Positions 36,575 to 47,790 of a DNA stretch of 64,000 nt are shown one piece after another. This DNA comes from Antilocapra americana. Lineage: Eukaryota; Chordata; Mammalia; Artiodactyla; Antilocapridae. Below the pieces are notes generated by a model, which was not told the DNA's origin, made no database searches, and saw only the letters and a list, made by a program, of their open reading frames with translations. The translations under genes and the position numbers were made by a program. Location of the stretch: contig ML664161.1 of assembly GCA_007570785.1 (NCBI GenBank), positions 5,143,910 through 5,207,909 of the forward strand. The letters run 5' to 3'. Each line of letters begins with the position of its first letter. The first letter of the stretch is position 1.

Positions 36575-37020
36575 TATTATGGGTGAAACTGAATTAACTA
36601 AGAATGCCGATGGAAAATAGTGTTCAGGAATAATTTCCAGGAAAAATTTAGCTCCTTTTGTTGAATCAGCCTGTCTTTTTCTTCATGGATATTGAGAATC
36701 CTAGACTTGTATTTCTTTATACATTTTGGCTACCAAAGAAAAGAGCTTAGAACTTAATTTTCAGCTCAGTTTTCTCAAATACATGGGACCTTATGACTTT
36801 CACGTTTGTCTTCTAAATTTCTCCTTGTTTTTTAAAATCTATTCTGATTTTTCTTTTTCTTGGGTCTGTGTTTTTTTTTTTCTACTTCGCCTGTATTTTT
36901 CTATCTCACTTTATGTAAGTCACCACAAGCTTTTTGTGGAAAATGAAGGAACAAATGATTCATGAATAAAACATAAAGATGTAATCTATTTTTATTGCAT
37001 TACTATTCTTTTTTTTCAAG

Positions 37021-37155
37021 GCCAAATGTTTGCGAAGAAGAGCAGCTGACTGTGGTGGGACTGCGACACCCGTGTGTCCAAGCGTTCACGCACACCGTCA
37101 AGATCTGGAAACAGGCCTGCACCAGCCCACAGAGCTGTGTGGGTTATGAAAGAAG
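37021..37155 (+). pseudogene. EGFEM1: EGFEM1-like exon: N-terminal half of EMI domain
   Basis: The exon is preceded by a pyrimidine-rich tract ending in CAAG and followed by GTAAAG. It begins with the last base of a split codon and ends with two bases of the next, so both introns are phase 2. The product starts PNVCEEEQLTVVGLRHPCVQ and goes on through a cysteine-spaced EMI segment ending CVGYER. This matches the EMI domain of MEGF6 (family knowledge: PNVC start, a PCVQAF-like block, a CVGHER-like end). EMI domains are small cysteine-rich modules at the N-terminus of secreted multi-EGF proteins. Differences from MEGF6 and the lack of a MEGF6-like neighbourhood point to the relative EGFEM1, which is inferred rather than proven. 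This exon is intact by itself; the damage is in the next exon. Earlier exons, including the signal peptide, were not found in the window. Confidence 0.75.
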
Positions 37156-38039
37156 GTAAAGGTGTTCCTCTATTTTGTCTTTGTTCCTAAAAATCAAAGC
37201 CAAAGCCTCAACTGCATCTAAAGATTTCATCCAATAAATTTTAGAAAATAATTATATAAGTAAACAAGCATAAGATATGCCTATGAGGAACTTTAAAGTT
37301 ATATGTTTTCCTTCAGAAACAGAATATATTATTACTTTAGTTCAAGCCTCATTTATGTGTGAGGTATTTGGGTGAGATGCCACTAATTTTACTTTTTGAC
37401 AGGATAGATACTGAAAGCTGAGGTTCAGAGGCTAAGAGAAACAAGAAATATTGTGTTAGTTTGCTAAATTGAGTGTAACTTGAATCCAAGGGATCTACAA
37501 TTCTGAACTACCATCTGACCTGCCCCCGGTTCTCTTGTAACACTTTGAAACCTAGAACTTCTTTAACTTCATTATAGTCTTTGAATTAGGATTAACTTGG
37601 CTGCCTGAGAGAGGAGAGAAAAAGCCCGTATGTGTTTTTTCTATGTGTGAAGACTTCATAGGGATTTTAAAAAATAGATTTATAAAATATCTAAGCATTT
37701 CTTAAATAGCTGCTCATGGGTTCAAGTTTTACATAAATGAATCAATTTTGTCTGAATTCAGGAAACAAAGTTAAAAAATGTAACTTTAGATTAATGAATT
37801 TATTATTACTAATATCACTAGTATTACTTAAAGAAAACTGATGGTGTACAGGGCATTTGCCACTGTACAGAAATGGCCGAACACTGGTAATATAAGACTA
37901 GATAATTTATAATTGTGGATATTTACATATATATTGTGTGTGTGAATAGTGGGTTGTTTTTTTTTTTTTTTTTTGGTCTTTACTCCGAACCTTTAACTTA
38001 ATTTAAACCAGAAAAACCTTCTGGCTTTTACTATGTGTG

Positions 38040-38190
38040 ACACTGAAAAAGTTTCTACTTTTTCTGTTCCTTAGTCTGTAAAGTTAGAAAAATAATACTG
38101 TACATGGATATTACAAGGATTAACTAAAAACATATTTAACACATGTGGCACAGTGCTTGGTACATAGTAGATATTCAAGTACCTGCTTTT
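38040..38190 (+). repeat. MIR SINE
   Basis: TTAGTCTGTAAAGTTAG.., GATATTACAAGGATTAAC, GCACAGTGCTTGGTACATAG are MIR 3' half phrases. Confidence 0.65.
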
Positions 38191-38240
38191 GAAAATGGCT
38201 TTTTGATTAGATATTTGGCATCCTTTCCATGAAGTTTATC

Positions 38241-38449
38241 TTCCCTGGGAGTTCAGATGGTAAAGAATCTGCTTGCAATGCAAGAGACCCAGGTTTGATC
38301 CCTGGAGTGGGAAGATCCTCTGAAGAAGTGAACGGCTACCAATGCCAGTATTCTTGCCTGTAGTATTCCATGGACAGAGGAGCCTGGCAGGCTACAGTTC
38401 ATCAGGTCAAAAAGAGTCAGACAGGGCTGAGTGACTAAAACTTTCACTT
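38241..38449 (+). mobile_element. Bov-tA SINE
   Basis: Head and body in sense from TCCCTGGGAGTTCAGATGGT to GAGTGACTAAAACTTTCAC with a T-rich end. Confidence 0.88.
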
Positions 38450-38794
38450 TTTTTTTCACTTCCATGAGATTTAACTCTTGTTGATATTAGTCCAAACCAA
38501 GAAAGTCCACTACCACATAGACATTCAGATTTGGGAAAGCAAACATTGAATAAATAAAACATGTTTTATGTTTATTTTCAAGAGCTTAATAGTTTTATGC
38601 ATTCCTTTATTCAGCAAATATTTATGAAACTGAGTTTGGAGTTGTGGCATGCCTAACTAACATCCATTTTGTTTGTATGTAAGTAAACAAACACATACTT
38701 ATATCCCTGTTAGAGAGATGCACCTCCAAAAATATCAGAGGACCTTTCAAGATGGTGAGTAATCAAGTGCCATAAAAAGAAGCAAAGAAAGAAA

Positions 38795-38990
38795 GTAAAG
38801 TACAGCGTCTGCCTGCAATGCAGGAGACCTGGGTTCCATCCGTGGGTCAGGAAGATCCCCTAAAGGGAATGGCAACCCACTCCAGTATTCTTGCCTGGAA
38901 AATCCCATGGTCAGAGAACCCTGATAGGTTACAGTCCATGGGGTCACAAAGAGTTGGACACGACTGAGCCACTTCACTCTCTTTCTTTCT
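38795..38990 (+). mobile_element. Bov-tA SINE, head truncated
   Basis: CTGCCTGCAATGCAGGAGAC to CGACTGAGCCACTTCACTC. A 31-bp sequence (38748-38778) recurs on the other side (39001-39031). Confidence 0.86.
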
Positions 38991-39147
38991 ATTCTTTCTT
39001 CAAGATGGTGAATAGTCAAGTGTTATAAAAATGACATTAAATCCTATTTTCAAGAGAGGAGGAAGAACACTGTACACTGGCATGATGCAAAAAAGAGAAA
39101 TTGGAGGAAGTGAAACTTGAAATTGGCTTTGAATGTGAAGGAGATTG

Positions 39148-39358
39148 GGCTTCCCTAGTGGCTCAGTGGCAAAGAATCCACCTAAAATGCAGGAGACATG
39201 GGTTCGATCCCTGGGTTGGGAAGATCCCCTGAAGGAGGGCGTGGCAATCCACTCTAGTATTCTTGCCAGGAAAATCCCACGGACAGAGGAGCCTTGCAGG
39301 CTACAGTCTATGGGATTGCAAAGAGTCAGACGTGAGTGAAGCAAATGAGCACATAGGC
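39148..39358 (+). mobile_element. Bov-tA SINE
   Basis: A full element from GGCTTCCCTAGTGGCTCAGT to GCAAATGAGCACATAGGC. TGAAGGAGAT / TGAAGGTGAT flank it. Confidence 0.9.
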
Positions 39359-39491
39359 ACATGAAGGTGATCTGGGCTGGGGATGTGAGGGTAGCTAAGT
39401 GAGAGGAGGACAATAGAATACTTCGGGGATAAAGAAGAAATAAGACACAAATTTGATGAGAAGGAAGTTATCTGGGTTAGTGATATTATGG

Positions 39492-39576
39492 TTCAGTCAG
39501 TTCAGCCACTCAGTCATGACCGACTCTTTGCGACCCCATGGACTGCAGCATGCCAGGCCTCCCTGTCCATCACCAG
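39492..39576 (-). mobile_element. Short BovB 3' terminal fragment, antisense
   Basis: About 85 bases of the reverse-complemented BovB end (TCAGTTCAGCCACTCAGTCA through CCTCCCTGTCCATCACC). TTATGGT occurs on both sides and may be the target duplication. Confidence 0.7.
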
Positions 39577-40099
39577 TTATGGTATTATGGTCTATTAAGA
39601 GGTCAGCAGAAATAGTGTAGTGTCTTGTTCGTTATTTTGTTCACTGCTTAATCTTTTGTTCTTTATTGCCCTCCCCCGCAGGAGACTTTGTAAACTTTTT
39701 CTTTTTCTTCTAGTGATTGTCCCCCTTCCCCTTGAAGGTTCAGTATCACAGACATGCTTGGTTCTGTTTCTGTTCTATGCTCACGTAGGACCACAGACCA
39801 TTGTATTACTAAGATTTTTCTCACCCCTCCTACCCAAGAACCAATTGTCCCCCGCTGTGTGTGATGTCACCACTGATGAGAAGGCACACTATCATGGGAC
39901 CCATGATGAGGGAACTTCACTGTCAAATTGAAAGTGTGAGACTTATTATCCTTTTGGATTTCATTATTCTCTTCATAATCGTGGGTTCCATTTTTGATAG
40001 CTTCAGTGACCCTTAGGGTAGTTTATACTACAGGACTTGCAGTCCCTCTTAATTTTCAATAACCTATATCTACATTGAATCTTGGTTATGTATTTAGTG

Positions 40100-40101
<2 letters not shown>

Positions 40102-40134
<33 letters not shown>

Positions 40135-40206
40135 CACATGTATAATGCATACAAATTATAAATATATAGTGTGTATGTGTGTGTGTGTGTCTGTGTGTGT
40201 GTGTGT
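40102..40206. repeat. (GT)n microsatellite cluster
   Basis: Two GT runs (40102-40130 and 40170-40206) separated by an AT-rich spacer, about 120 bases upstream of the second EGFEM1-like exon. Confidence 0.93.
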
Positions 40207-40328
40207 ATAAATGTCAGGATTTGGGTTGCAGGGAGAAAATGGTAGTGGGTTTACGATGACAACTCTGGCCTTAAGACGAAGCATTACCTTAAGAGGAAAA
40301 CAGGATCAATCTCATTCTTATTCCTTAG

Positions 40329-40438
40329 GATCTGATACTACACCATCTACAGACAGGTATACAGCCTGGAGCAGCAGACCATCTGCAAGTGCTGCCCTGG
40401 TTGGAGCCAGTGGGACAATGAACCTGGCTGCCTGTGCT
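40329..40438 (+). pseudogene. EGFEM1: EGFEM1-like exon: C-terminal half of EMI domain, with in-frame TGA
   Basis: The acceptor is a pyrimidine-rich TTCTTATTCCTTAG and the donor is GTAAGT. Joined to the preceding exon (two bases carried over), the reading is R-I-stop followed by YYTIYRQVYSLEQQTICKCC and then PGWSQWDNEPGCLC. This aligns with the MEGF6 EMI segment RTVYY..YRQVY....CC.GW, so frame and splice phase are right. A TGA lies at 40333-40335, two codons into the exon. No other acceptor or donor that I can see avoids it. The exon ends in phase 1. The conserved cysteine pair CKCC and the PGW motif are kept, so the decay looks fairly recent or partial. A base-call error is possible. Confidence 0.7.
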
Positions 40439-41488
40439 GTAAGTTGTAATTCTTGCTGTCTAACTCTCTGTCACTAGAAGTAATGGTCTCACTCTGTTTT
40501 GGGCTTCAATCATGTCATGCCTGTCAAGCTTTAGGCATCTTTAGACTCACTACAGATTCAGAGCATCTCTTTGGACTGAAGATGCACACATGGCATGTAC
40601 AGAAATGTGCAGAAAGCCTTTCTGTTAAGCGTTGCTAACGATGGGTCCAGAACGCAGGACCCACAGAACTTCTGCTTTATATTCTGTCTTTTTATGTAAA
40701 AGGCAGTTTATTTAAAGCCAGACAGTTTACACCTAGTAAGCTTCCATCTCCCTTTGCTGTTTGCCCCTTTCCCATATCATCAAATTTGTAATCCATGGCT
40801 GATTCAAAAGTCCAGAGGAAAATCTAAATGGGATTTCTTGACTTGTGCTTGTCATGATTAATTGCAGAACTAGGGAGGCAGTTTACTTTTTAAGATGAGG
40901 TATGCAGTCCTCTCACAAACCTCTGGTGAGGGTATTCCAGGACCTTTGGTGTCTGTCTGACAGCCCTCAAGCAGTGGAACTAGCAGCATTATATAGTTCA
41001 TTCACACCAGAGAAACGAATCCACTTAGCTACTCCGTTACCTAGGTGTTTGTGGTTATTGCCAAGTCACTTAAAATGCTTCAGTGTGTTGCAATCAATGC
41101 AGACCACAGCACAGCCATTCATCTCTCCTGTTATCCTGCACCTTCGGGAGTTCGTCGGCATCCTGCTCCCTTTCCACCATGCTTTCTGCTCTTGAATGAT
41201 TTTGGTGAAGTTGCCTCAGGCTTCCCATATTAAGCAGGCTTAGGATTGAGGGGTACACTGCAGGTCATTGTATTTGCATACAGTGCTAGGACACTTAAGA
41301 TGAGTGGCTTAAGCTCAGTAAATATATCTGCCCACATGTCATCTCAACTATATTATAGACTCCTGGAAATTAATGACTGTGAGATGAATTCTTTATCTTG
41401 TGTGGCACCTAGCACAGTCCTCTGCTTGGGTTACAAAGCCATATTCCTGAAGTTCCTTTAGACTAGTGCTACTCTTTTCTTTTTCCTT

Positions 41489-41595
41489 TAGTTTTTATTG
41501 GAGTGGAGTTGGTTTACAATGCTGTATTAGTTTCAGGTGTACAGCAAAATGAATCAGTTATACATATACATATATCCACTCTTTAAAAAATGTGT
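41489..41595 (-). mobile_element. L1 3' end fragment, antisense
   Basis: TTTTTATTGGAGTGGAGTTG, ACAGCAAAATGAATCAGTTA and TACATATACATATATCC match the reversed L1 3' UTR of artiodactyls. Confidence 0.7.
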
Positions 41596-41624
41596 TTCCC
41601 ATAAAGGCCATTACTACTCAAGCT

Positions 41625-41745
41625 TGAATCTGAATACAAATCAGCTACTACCTTGTTAATGTGTGGATTCTAATTCGGTAGGTCTGGGGTAGGGCATTTC
41701 TATGAGATTCAAAGTGATACAGGTGTTACCACATATGGAGTTCTA
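41625..41745 (+). repeat. MER5-like remnant
   Basis: GGATTCTAATTCGGTAGGTC then TGGGGTAGGGCATTTCTATG resembles MER5. Confidence 0.45.
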
Positions 41746-41929
41746 CAAGGCTTTAGAAGGCAATGGCGTTAATTGGTAATGAAAAAACTGTTTCTGGTGG
41801 AGAGGCTATGGGGTGCTGGTAGAAATTTCTAGATGGTGTCTATATTAGCAACTTAAGACTTACACTGAGGATTTTCTTTCCTTCTCTCTACTCTGTTCTC
41901 TCAGGCCTTCTTGTCTACCTTTCATTTAG

Positions 41930-42034
41930 CTGTCTCTGCAATGGGAACTTGTGTCCATGGGAAGAGATGCTCGAAGGGTGAAGTCTGGCGGTGCCAGTGT
42001 TCTGAGGGTTTTCAGGGACCCCACAGTCAATATG
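41930..42034 (+). pseudogene. EGFEM1: EGFEM1-like exon: first EGF-like module, cysteines altered
   Basis: The acceptor is CTACCTTTCATTTAG and the donor GTGAGT. One base is carried in and one carried out (phase 1 on both sides), which is the usual arrangement for an EGF exon leading into a D-x-D-E-C calcium-binding EGF module. The product reads SVSAMGTCVHGKRCSKGEVW and then RCQCSEGFQGPHSQY. The pattern C.HG.RC....CxC..GFQGP..QY is that of the first EGF module of MEGF6. Two positions expected to be cysteine, before the module and in the final RCQY, are serine here. That would remove disulfide bonds and supports loss of constraint. No following EGF exon was recognised before the end of the window. 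Confidence 0.68.
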
Positions 42035-44026
42035 GTGAGTTGACAACAAGACCATTTTATTATGATTTGGAGCTGTCTTCCTTGCTTTTAGGGGCCAGCC
42101 AATTTTGTCGATTCAAACTAATGGCAGGGTTATCCCTCTGGGGATTGGTGAGCATGTGAAATCAGCCACTAAGCAAAAACCTACAACCTACAGTGTACTC
42201 GGCACTGAAAATTATGCTCTGCAGTTTAGTTTTAATTATTCACTATAAGAGTTCAAAGGGTAGCAGTAAGTACAAAACAGTCTATTTTGTAAAAGAAATG
42301 GCAGCTTAATAAGAAAACTTCTTTCTGACTTCAGATGTTAAATCTTTAATGGAGCCATGGTTCGAAAGTGCTGGTACAGTATTCTGTGAGATTTATGTGA
42401 TTTGTGAATGAATAAAGTGAGGATTAAGACAAGTTCAGCATGATGTGATATTTACTACTTTTATATCCTTTGTGTTTTGTAAAAAAAAAAAAAGCACAAA
42501 AAACCTGACACTTGCATGATTCTCAATGTTTCAGAACTTGGTAACCTAGTTTTCAAGGTTGGAGCTTAATCAACTGTCAATTTTGGACATGTGTGTTTAA
42601 GATGTTTCTTGGGCAGGAAATTCTCAAAATGGCCAATGATGTGTCTTTTACTGCATCTGCTATGAGACAGGATGCTTTCAGAAGGATTTGTTTTGACTTG
42701 ATCATCTGATTCTAGTCTCTGGAGGATGTGAATGCATCTACATTTATCTTTTCAAGGCAGGGAAAAATAAAACCAAACCTATCATATGGAAGTTAAAGAA
42801 ATAGGTATAAAAAGTGAACAAAAATATTGTCTTCATTATCTTCTGCTGATATGTTTGCCTTCTCTTATCCATTACTTGAATCTTTGTCAGTGAAGTTGGA
42901 AGGTTGCTGAGAGCTCATTACTCATGTTCATTTGTCTCCTTTGCCCTTGGCATAAGGTTCAGGCTCACAGTTTTTTCCTGGGCACCTCAAAGCTATTCTT
43001 CTTGCAAATTAATCTTGATATTCTTCTCTAGGTTGTTTCCTGTTTTTAAAATTGTGAATTAAAATAAAGTTGATTCTTTGACTATGGAACACTGATTTCA
43101 AAACAGAGGTCTGAGCTCTGGAGAGTGTCTTTAATCTTTTCCATTAATTTTAAGATGGTAACAGAAACTGTATATTGTTCCATAAGACCAAATTATTTGT
43201 CCCTAAACACATTGCTTGAACTATCTGTGCCATACTGGTTTCCTCATCTTGATCATTATCTGTGATGGGCAATTATATATGTCATTGATTCATTAAAAAT
43301 TTAAAAAATCAATTATTACTTTATTAATTCATTTGTTTTGGTAGACTAAATTTTGCAAAACATAAAGTCCCTGAGGAGAAAGGTAATCAAAGAGACATAT
43401 GGTAATGATAATAGCCTCAAAATTACACCTGGATTAATTTATTCTTGATTTTTCTACATTAGTACTTGAATATTTTGATTATTCCAGTTTCTTAACAACT
43501 TTTATTCACTAAAGTAATTAAAATGCTTTTTGAAATTCAAGTAGGTAGATTTTGTATTCTTTATTTTGGAGTTGGCAAAAATACTGGATAATTTTAAACA
43601 CATCAGAATAAGTGTATATTTTCACAAGTTTGTTTTTTATACAGAAAGTTTCAGAAGTCATGAGGAAAGGTAGACCACACAAAATACCATTTAGGAATCT
43701 GCATTGCTCTTTTAAGTACTGTTGTCCAAGTGTGTTTACCTATGGATTTTGACAGTGTTGCATCTCTCACTGTAGAACTCCTGTTGAATGTAAAAAGAAA
43801 AATTGATGAACCCCAAGGGGTATATACCCTGAAGAAGAACTTCAGGAACCTCCTACATGATTTCACATTTCATCTAGCAAAGTGAGATATCATAAAGTAT
43901 AGAAATGTAGGAGTTTGATGGAGAAATTTTGAAGACTTTCTAGGAAATCAAATATTTGGTGAGACAAGTGGAGAATACAGTTAATACATTAGATGAGTCT
44001 TGAGAGTAGATTAAAAATGAAAATTA
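42035..44026 (+). other. Presumed next intron of the EGFEM1-like locus
   Basis: Starts with GTGAGT. No calcium-binding EGF exon (D-x-D-E-C start) recognised up to the gap. Few repeats; a 14-base A run at about 42480. Confidence 0.5.
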
Positions 44027-44126
44027 NNNNNNNNNNNNNNNNNNNNNNNNNNNNNNNNNNNNNNNNNNNNNNNNNNNNNNNNNNNNNNNNNNNNNNNNNN
44101 NNNNNNNNNNNNNNNNNNNNNNNNNN
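44027..44126. other. Assembly gap, 100 N
   Basis: Exactly 100 N, the usual placeholder for a gap of unknown size. Confidence 0.99.
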
Positions 44127-44529
44127 GTCTCTCAATCAGGTGGACTTGAGTTTGGAAGTACTGCTTGAAGCCAATCTCTTATCCAGTGGTTGGATTTGAG
44201 TTCTGAATTATGAGTACATAAACCTTGGTCTGATAGGCATTACTTTCTCTCCCTCTAGGTATATTATATATATCAAAATGAAAATTAATTTGATGTTTTT
44301 CAAATTATATAAACAGTGATTCAAATGATAAAAATAATTCAAATTTAAAAGGTTTTAACTATTAAAAATTAGCAGTTTATACAATATAAGAAAGTAAAAA
44401 TCTATAGTCCTGTTGCCCTCAGAGAATCATGTGGTTATCCTTTTATGTATGTTTAATCATATTCATATAACATAAGGAATTTTACATAGATGAGATCATC
44501 TCTCATATAATGGTTTTATCATAAATGCC

Positions 44530-44825
44530 CCCTTTTTTTCTTAATTACTTTTTCTTCTTTGTTCTTCTCATCTGCTATTCTCTCTCTTCCCTAGTAACAA
44601 TCTTCTCAATACTCTTTTCTATATTTCTCTGCACATATGGAAACATATACAAACAGCTGCATAATATTCCATGGTATTGATATGCTGTAAAATTTCAACC
44701 ACCCATGTATTAATGTGTATTCATTTTGTTTCCAGCTTTTTGACACAACATCAGTGCTGCAATAGTATGATGCTCTTAATTCTGTGAAACAGATTCCCAG
44801 CAGTGGGATTGTTGGGTTCAATGAA
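44530..44825. repeat. Old L1-like fragment
   Basis: GCTGCATAATATTCCATGGT, TTGTTTCCAGCTTTTTGACA and CAGCAGTGGGATTGTTGGGT are phrases of L1-derived repeats. Orientation was not settled. Confidence 0.5.
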
Positions 44826-46223
44826 TATGTGTTTTTTTAAATTATAATGTGCTTAAGGATCAAAATATTCATTTAGATTTTTTCCGATATGTTTTGTGGG
44901 CCATGGCAATGACTTTATAAGCATATCTGGTTGGGATGAATTAATACTTAGATGAGTGCTAATTATTTACTTATTTTTTGACATGGTAACATAATGGAAG
45001 ATCACTTGCATCATCATCTAAAACAAGACGTCTGATAAAATATTTAGGATCAGAGTTATTGTAAACATGGGTTGCTCTCAGTAAAGGATGAAGTTGACTT
45101 TATTTGAAATGTATGGGAAAAATAAGTCAATATAATGAGCCAGGTGGGCCTTTTAAAAATGGAGAAAAGAATCTAGTCCAGAGAGAGAAGGGACATGCTA
45201 ATAACTGAGAGAAATGCTTGAAGTTGATAATGATTCTAAAATTGCTGATCTACTTAACTCATTTGAAAAATCTGCCTCTAATAAGGAAAAATGAAGAAAA
45301 TGAATTTGGACAATTAGGAAGTAATGAAGAGCTTTCTAAAATAGCTATTGATTAAAGGAATCAAAGGGAATACTTTGAAGATTTGAACACATGCAAATCA
45401 AGCTAGATAGCTAGTGGTTAAATTTTCTCTTTTTTAATTCTATGGATCCAGGCAAAACAACTTGGAGCTTCATTAACTGATTAATATCACACACAGAGTC
45501 ACTCCTTTTATTCCTCATCACTTATTCCATCTTTCCTTTCCCTGGTCAGAGGTCAAGTTAAATTATAATGTGCCTAACAGTGAGATGCTAAGGCACAGAG
45601 ATCTTCTTATTTCTTTCCTTTATATATTCATTCATTCATTCTTCTAGCCAGTCTTTCAGTTAGTCAGTAGGTATTAATATCTCACACCTAGTCTGTGTGC
45701 TAAGTGCTGCAGATTCCAATACAAATGTGGTATCCTTAGTGTGACGGGAAATAGAGACCAGGAAATCAGGCATTCTAATACAGCTCACGAATGCTATGAG
45801 AGAGGATGGTCCTGTCCTAAAGAAAACAGGAGAGGACTGCTGAAGGGGATGCTCGGAAATCAAGGAAGTTTTATGAAAAGATTTGAAAACACAAAGTAAA
45901 ACTTATTCTTAAAGAAGAACAGAGCAATAATATGAAATTTGGCATAGGAGATAGAATATTTCCCAGATATATTAAAAATAGAGCAAGCTCAAGGAATCAT
46001 AATAATAACATAAGTAGTTCTCTTGGCTTCAAGAAAATATGCACATGGAATGTGGTAAAAACAGCTTTTCTTATGTCCAGGGCAGCAGTTCCTTAGCTTT
46101 TCTTTGTCCAGTCAAACTAGCTTTTCCAGAACCTCATACAGAGGTGGCTAATGATTCTTCAAGGACTTTCCTTCCCTAAAACCAATCCTTGAGCAGGCAG
46201 TCCTTTACGTAGAGTTTCTTGAA
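44826..46223. other. No gene recognised
   Basis: AT-rich. An old LINE-like fragment is possible at 45640-45880. Confidence 0.5.
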
Positions 46224-46232
46224 CATACAACC

Positions 46233-47325
46233 TTCAGTTCACTTCAGGTCAGTTGCTCGGTCGTGTCCTATCCTTTGTGACCCCATGAATTGCAGCATGC
46301 CAGGCCTCCCTGTCCATCACTAACTCCCGGAGTCCACCCAAACCCATGTCCATCAAGTCGGTGATGCCATTCAGCCACTTCATCCTCTGTCATCCCCTTC
46401 TTCTCCTGCCCCCAATCCTTCCCAGCATCAGGGTCTTTGCCAGTGAGTCAACTCTTCTCATGAGGTGGCCAAAGTATTGGAGTTTCAGCTTCAACATCAG
46501 TCCTTCCAATGAACACCTGGGACTGATCTCCTTTAGAATGGACTGGTTGAATCTCCTTGCAGTCCAAGGGGCTCTCAAGAGTCTTCTCCAACACCACAGT
46601 TCAAAAGCATCAATTCTTTGGCGCTCAGCTTTCTTCACAGTCCAACTCTCACATCTATACATGACCACTGGAAAAACCCTAGCCTTGTCTAGATGGACCT
46701 TTGTTGGCAAAGTAATGTCTCTGCTTTTCAATATGCTATCTAGGTTGGTCATAACTTTCCTTCTAAGGAGTAAGCGTCTTTTAATTTTGTGGCTACAATC
46801 ACCATCTGCAGTGATTTTGGAGACCAAAACAATAAAGTCTGCCACTGTTTCCACTGTTTCTCCATCTATTTCCCATGAATTGATGGGACCAGATGCCATG
46901 ATCTTAGTTTTCTGAATGTTGAGCTTTAAGCCAACATTTTCACTCTCCTCTTTCACTTTCATCAAGAGGCTTTTTAGTTCCTCTTCACTTTCTGCCATAA
47001 GGGTGGTGTTGTCTGCATATCTGAGGTTATTAATATTTCTCCCAGCAATCTTGATTCCAGCTTGTGCTTCTTCCAGCCCAGCATTTCTCATGATGTAGTC
47101 TGCATACAAGTTAAATAAGCAAGGTGACAATAAACAGCTTTGAGGAATTCCTTTTCCTATTTGGAACCAGTCTGTTGTGCCATGTCCAGTTCTACCTGTT
47201 GCTTCCTGACCTGCATACAGGTTTCTCAAGAGGCAGGTCAGGTGGTCTGGTATTCCCATCTCTTTAAGAATTTTCCACAGTTTATTGTGATCCACACAGT
47301 CAAAGGCTTTGGCATAGTTAATAAG
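46233..47325 (-). mobile_element. BovB LINE, 3' half, antisense
   Basis: A 312-codon open frame on the minus strand (46390-47328) covers RT motifs: YAKAFDCVDHNKLWKILKEM, then RYADNTT in place of YADDTT, then the C-terminal ..KKAERQRIDAFELWCWRRLL domain. The altered catalytic box implies an inactive copy. CATACAACC flanks both ends (46224-46232 and 47326-47334) as a target duplication. The terminal TCAGTTC-type end is at the left, as expected for antisense. Confidence 0.92.
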
Positions 47326-47559
47326 CATACAACCCTACTGTTTGGTATTTTATTCCTTTATCAGAGTCCCCAGCACTCTCATTTTCTTCGAAGTGTGATG
47401 TTTAGGCACTTTAAAAATAGAGTGTTGCTGGAATGTTGTCTATTGACATGGGAAACCTCAGAAGTTCTGGGCTAGAGGTTTGCTCTTACCAATGACCATT
47501 TTCAATATCTTGGAGAAGACATTTTATAGCCCTACCGCTCATTGTCATCGTTTGTAAAA

Positions 47560-47790
47560 TAATGAACTGTAATTTTCCTGTGCACCTTCTGTGTACCAAG
47601 CACAATTCTAAACAATATGTATGGATCAAATTATTAATCCTTACAACAAGTCTATGAGGTGAACACTCTTATTTGCTCATATTTGTACCCAAGTGAAGCA
47701 TACAAACCTGTCCGAGGTCAAACAACTGGGAAGAAGGGCACCTGGAATCCATGTTCTAGCTCTGTTACCTTCAAGCCATGGTCCCTTTAT
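47560..47790 (-). repeat. MIR SINE, antisense
   Basis: TTCTGTGTACCAAGCACAAT, AATCCTTACAACAAGTCTAT, GAGGTCAAACAACTGGG are reversed MIR. Confidence 0.65.

Larger units (their letters stand above)
37156..40328 (+). other. Intron between the two EMI-encoding exons of the EGFEM1-like locus
   Basis: This 3.2-kb interval begins GTAAAG and ends CCTTAG. It holds a MIR piece, three sense-oriented Bov-tA SINEs, a short BovB 3' fragment and a GT-repeat cluster. No further coding exon was recognised. Confidence 0.6.
40439..41929 (+). other. Intron between EMI and EGF exons of the EGFEM1-like locus
   Basis: This 1.5-kb interval begins GTAAGT and ends ATTTAG. It holds an antisense L1 3' fragment and a MER5-like remnant near its 3' end. 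No other exon was recognised. Confidence 0.6.

Noticed and set aside
41904..41929. Alternative acceptor at TTCTCTCAG for the EGF exon
   Set aside because: It would put the exon in a frame that soon reaches TGA and loses the MEGF6-like pattern; the acceptor ending at 41929 keeps frame and homology.
37021..42034. Assignment of these exons to MEGF6 itself
   Set aside because: The match is clear but too divergent for a mammalian MEGF6 orthologue, with cysteine losses and a stop; EGFEM1 fits better. Not excluded without a search.
46346..46915. 189-codon plus-strand frame
   Set aside because: Shadow of the antisense BovB reverse transcriptase frame.
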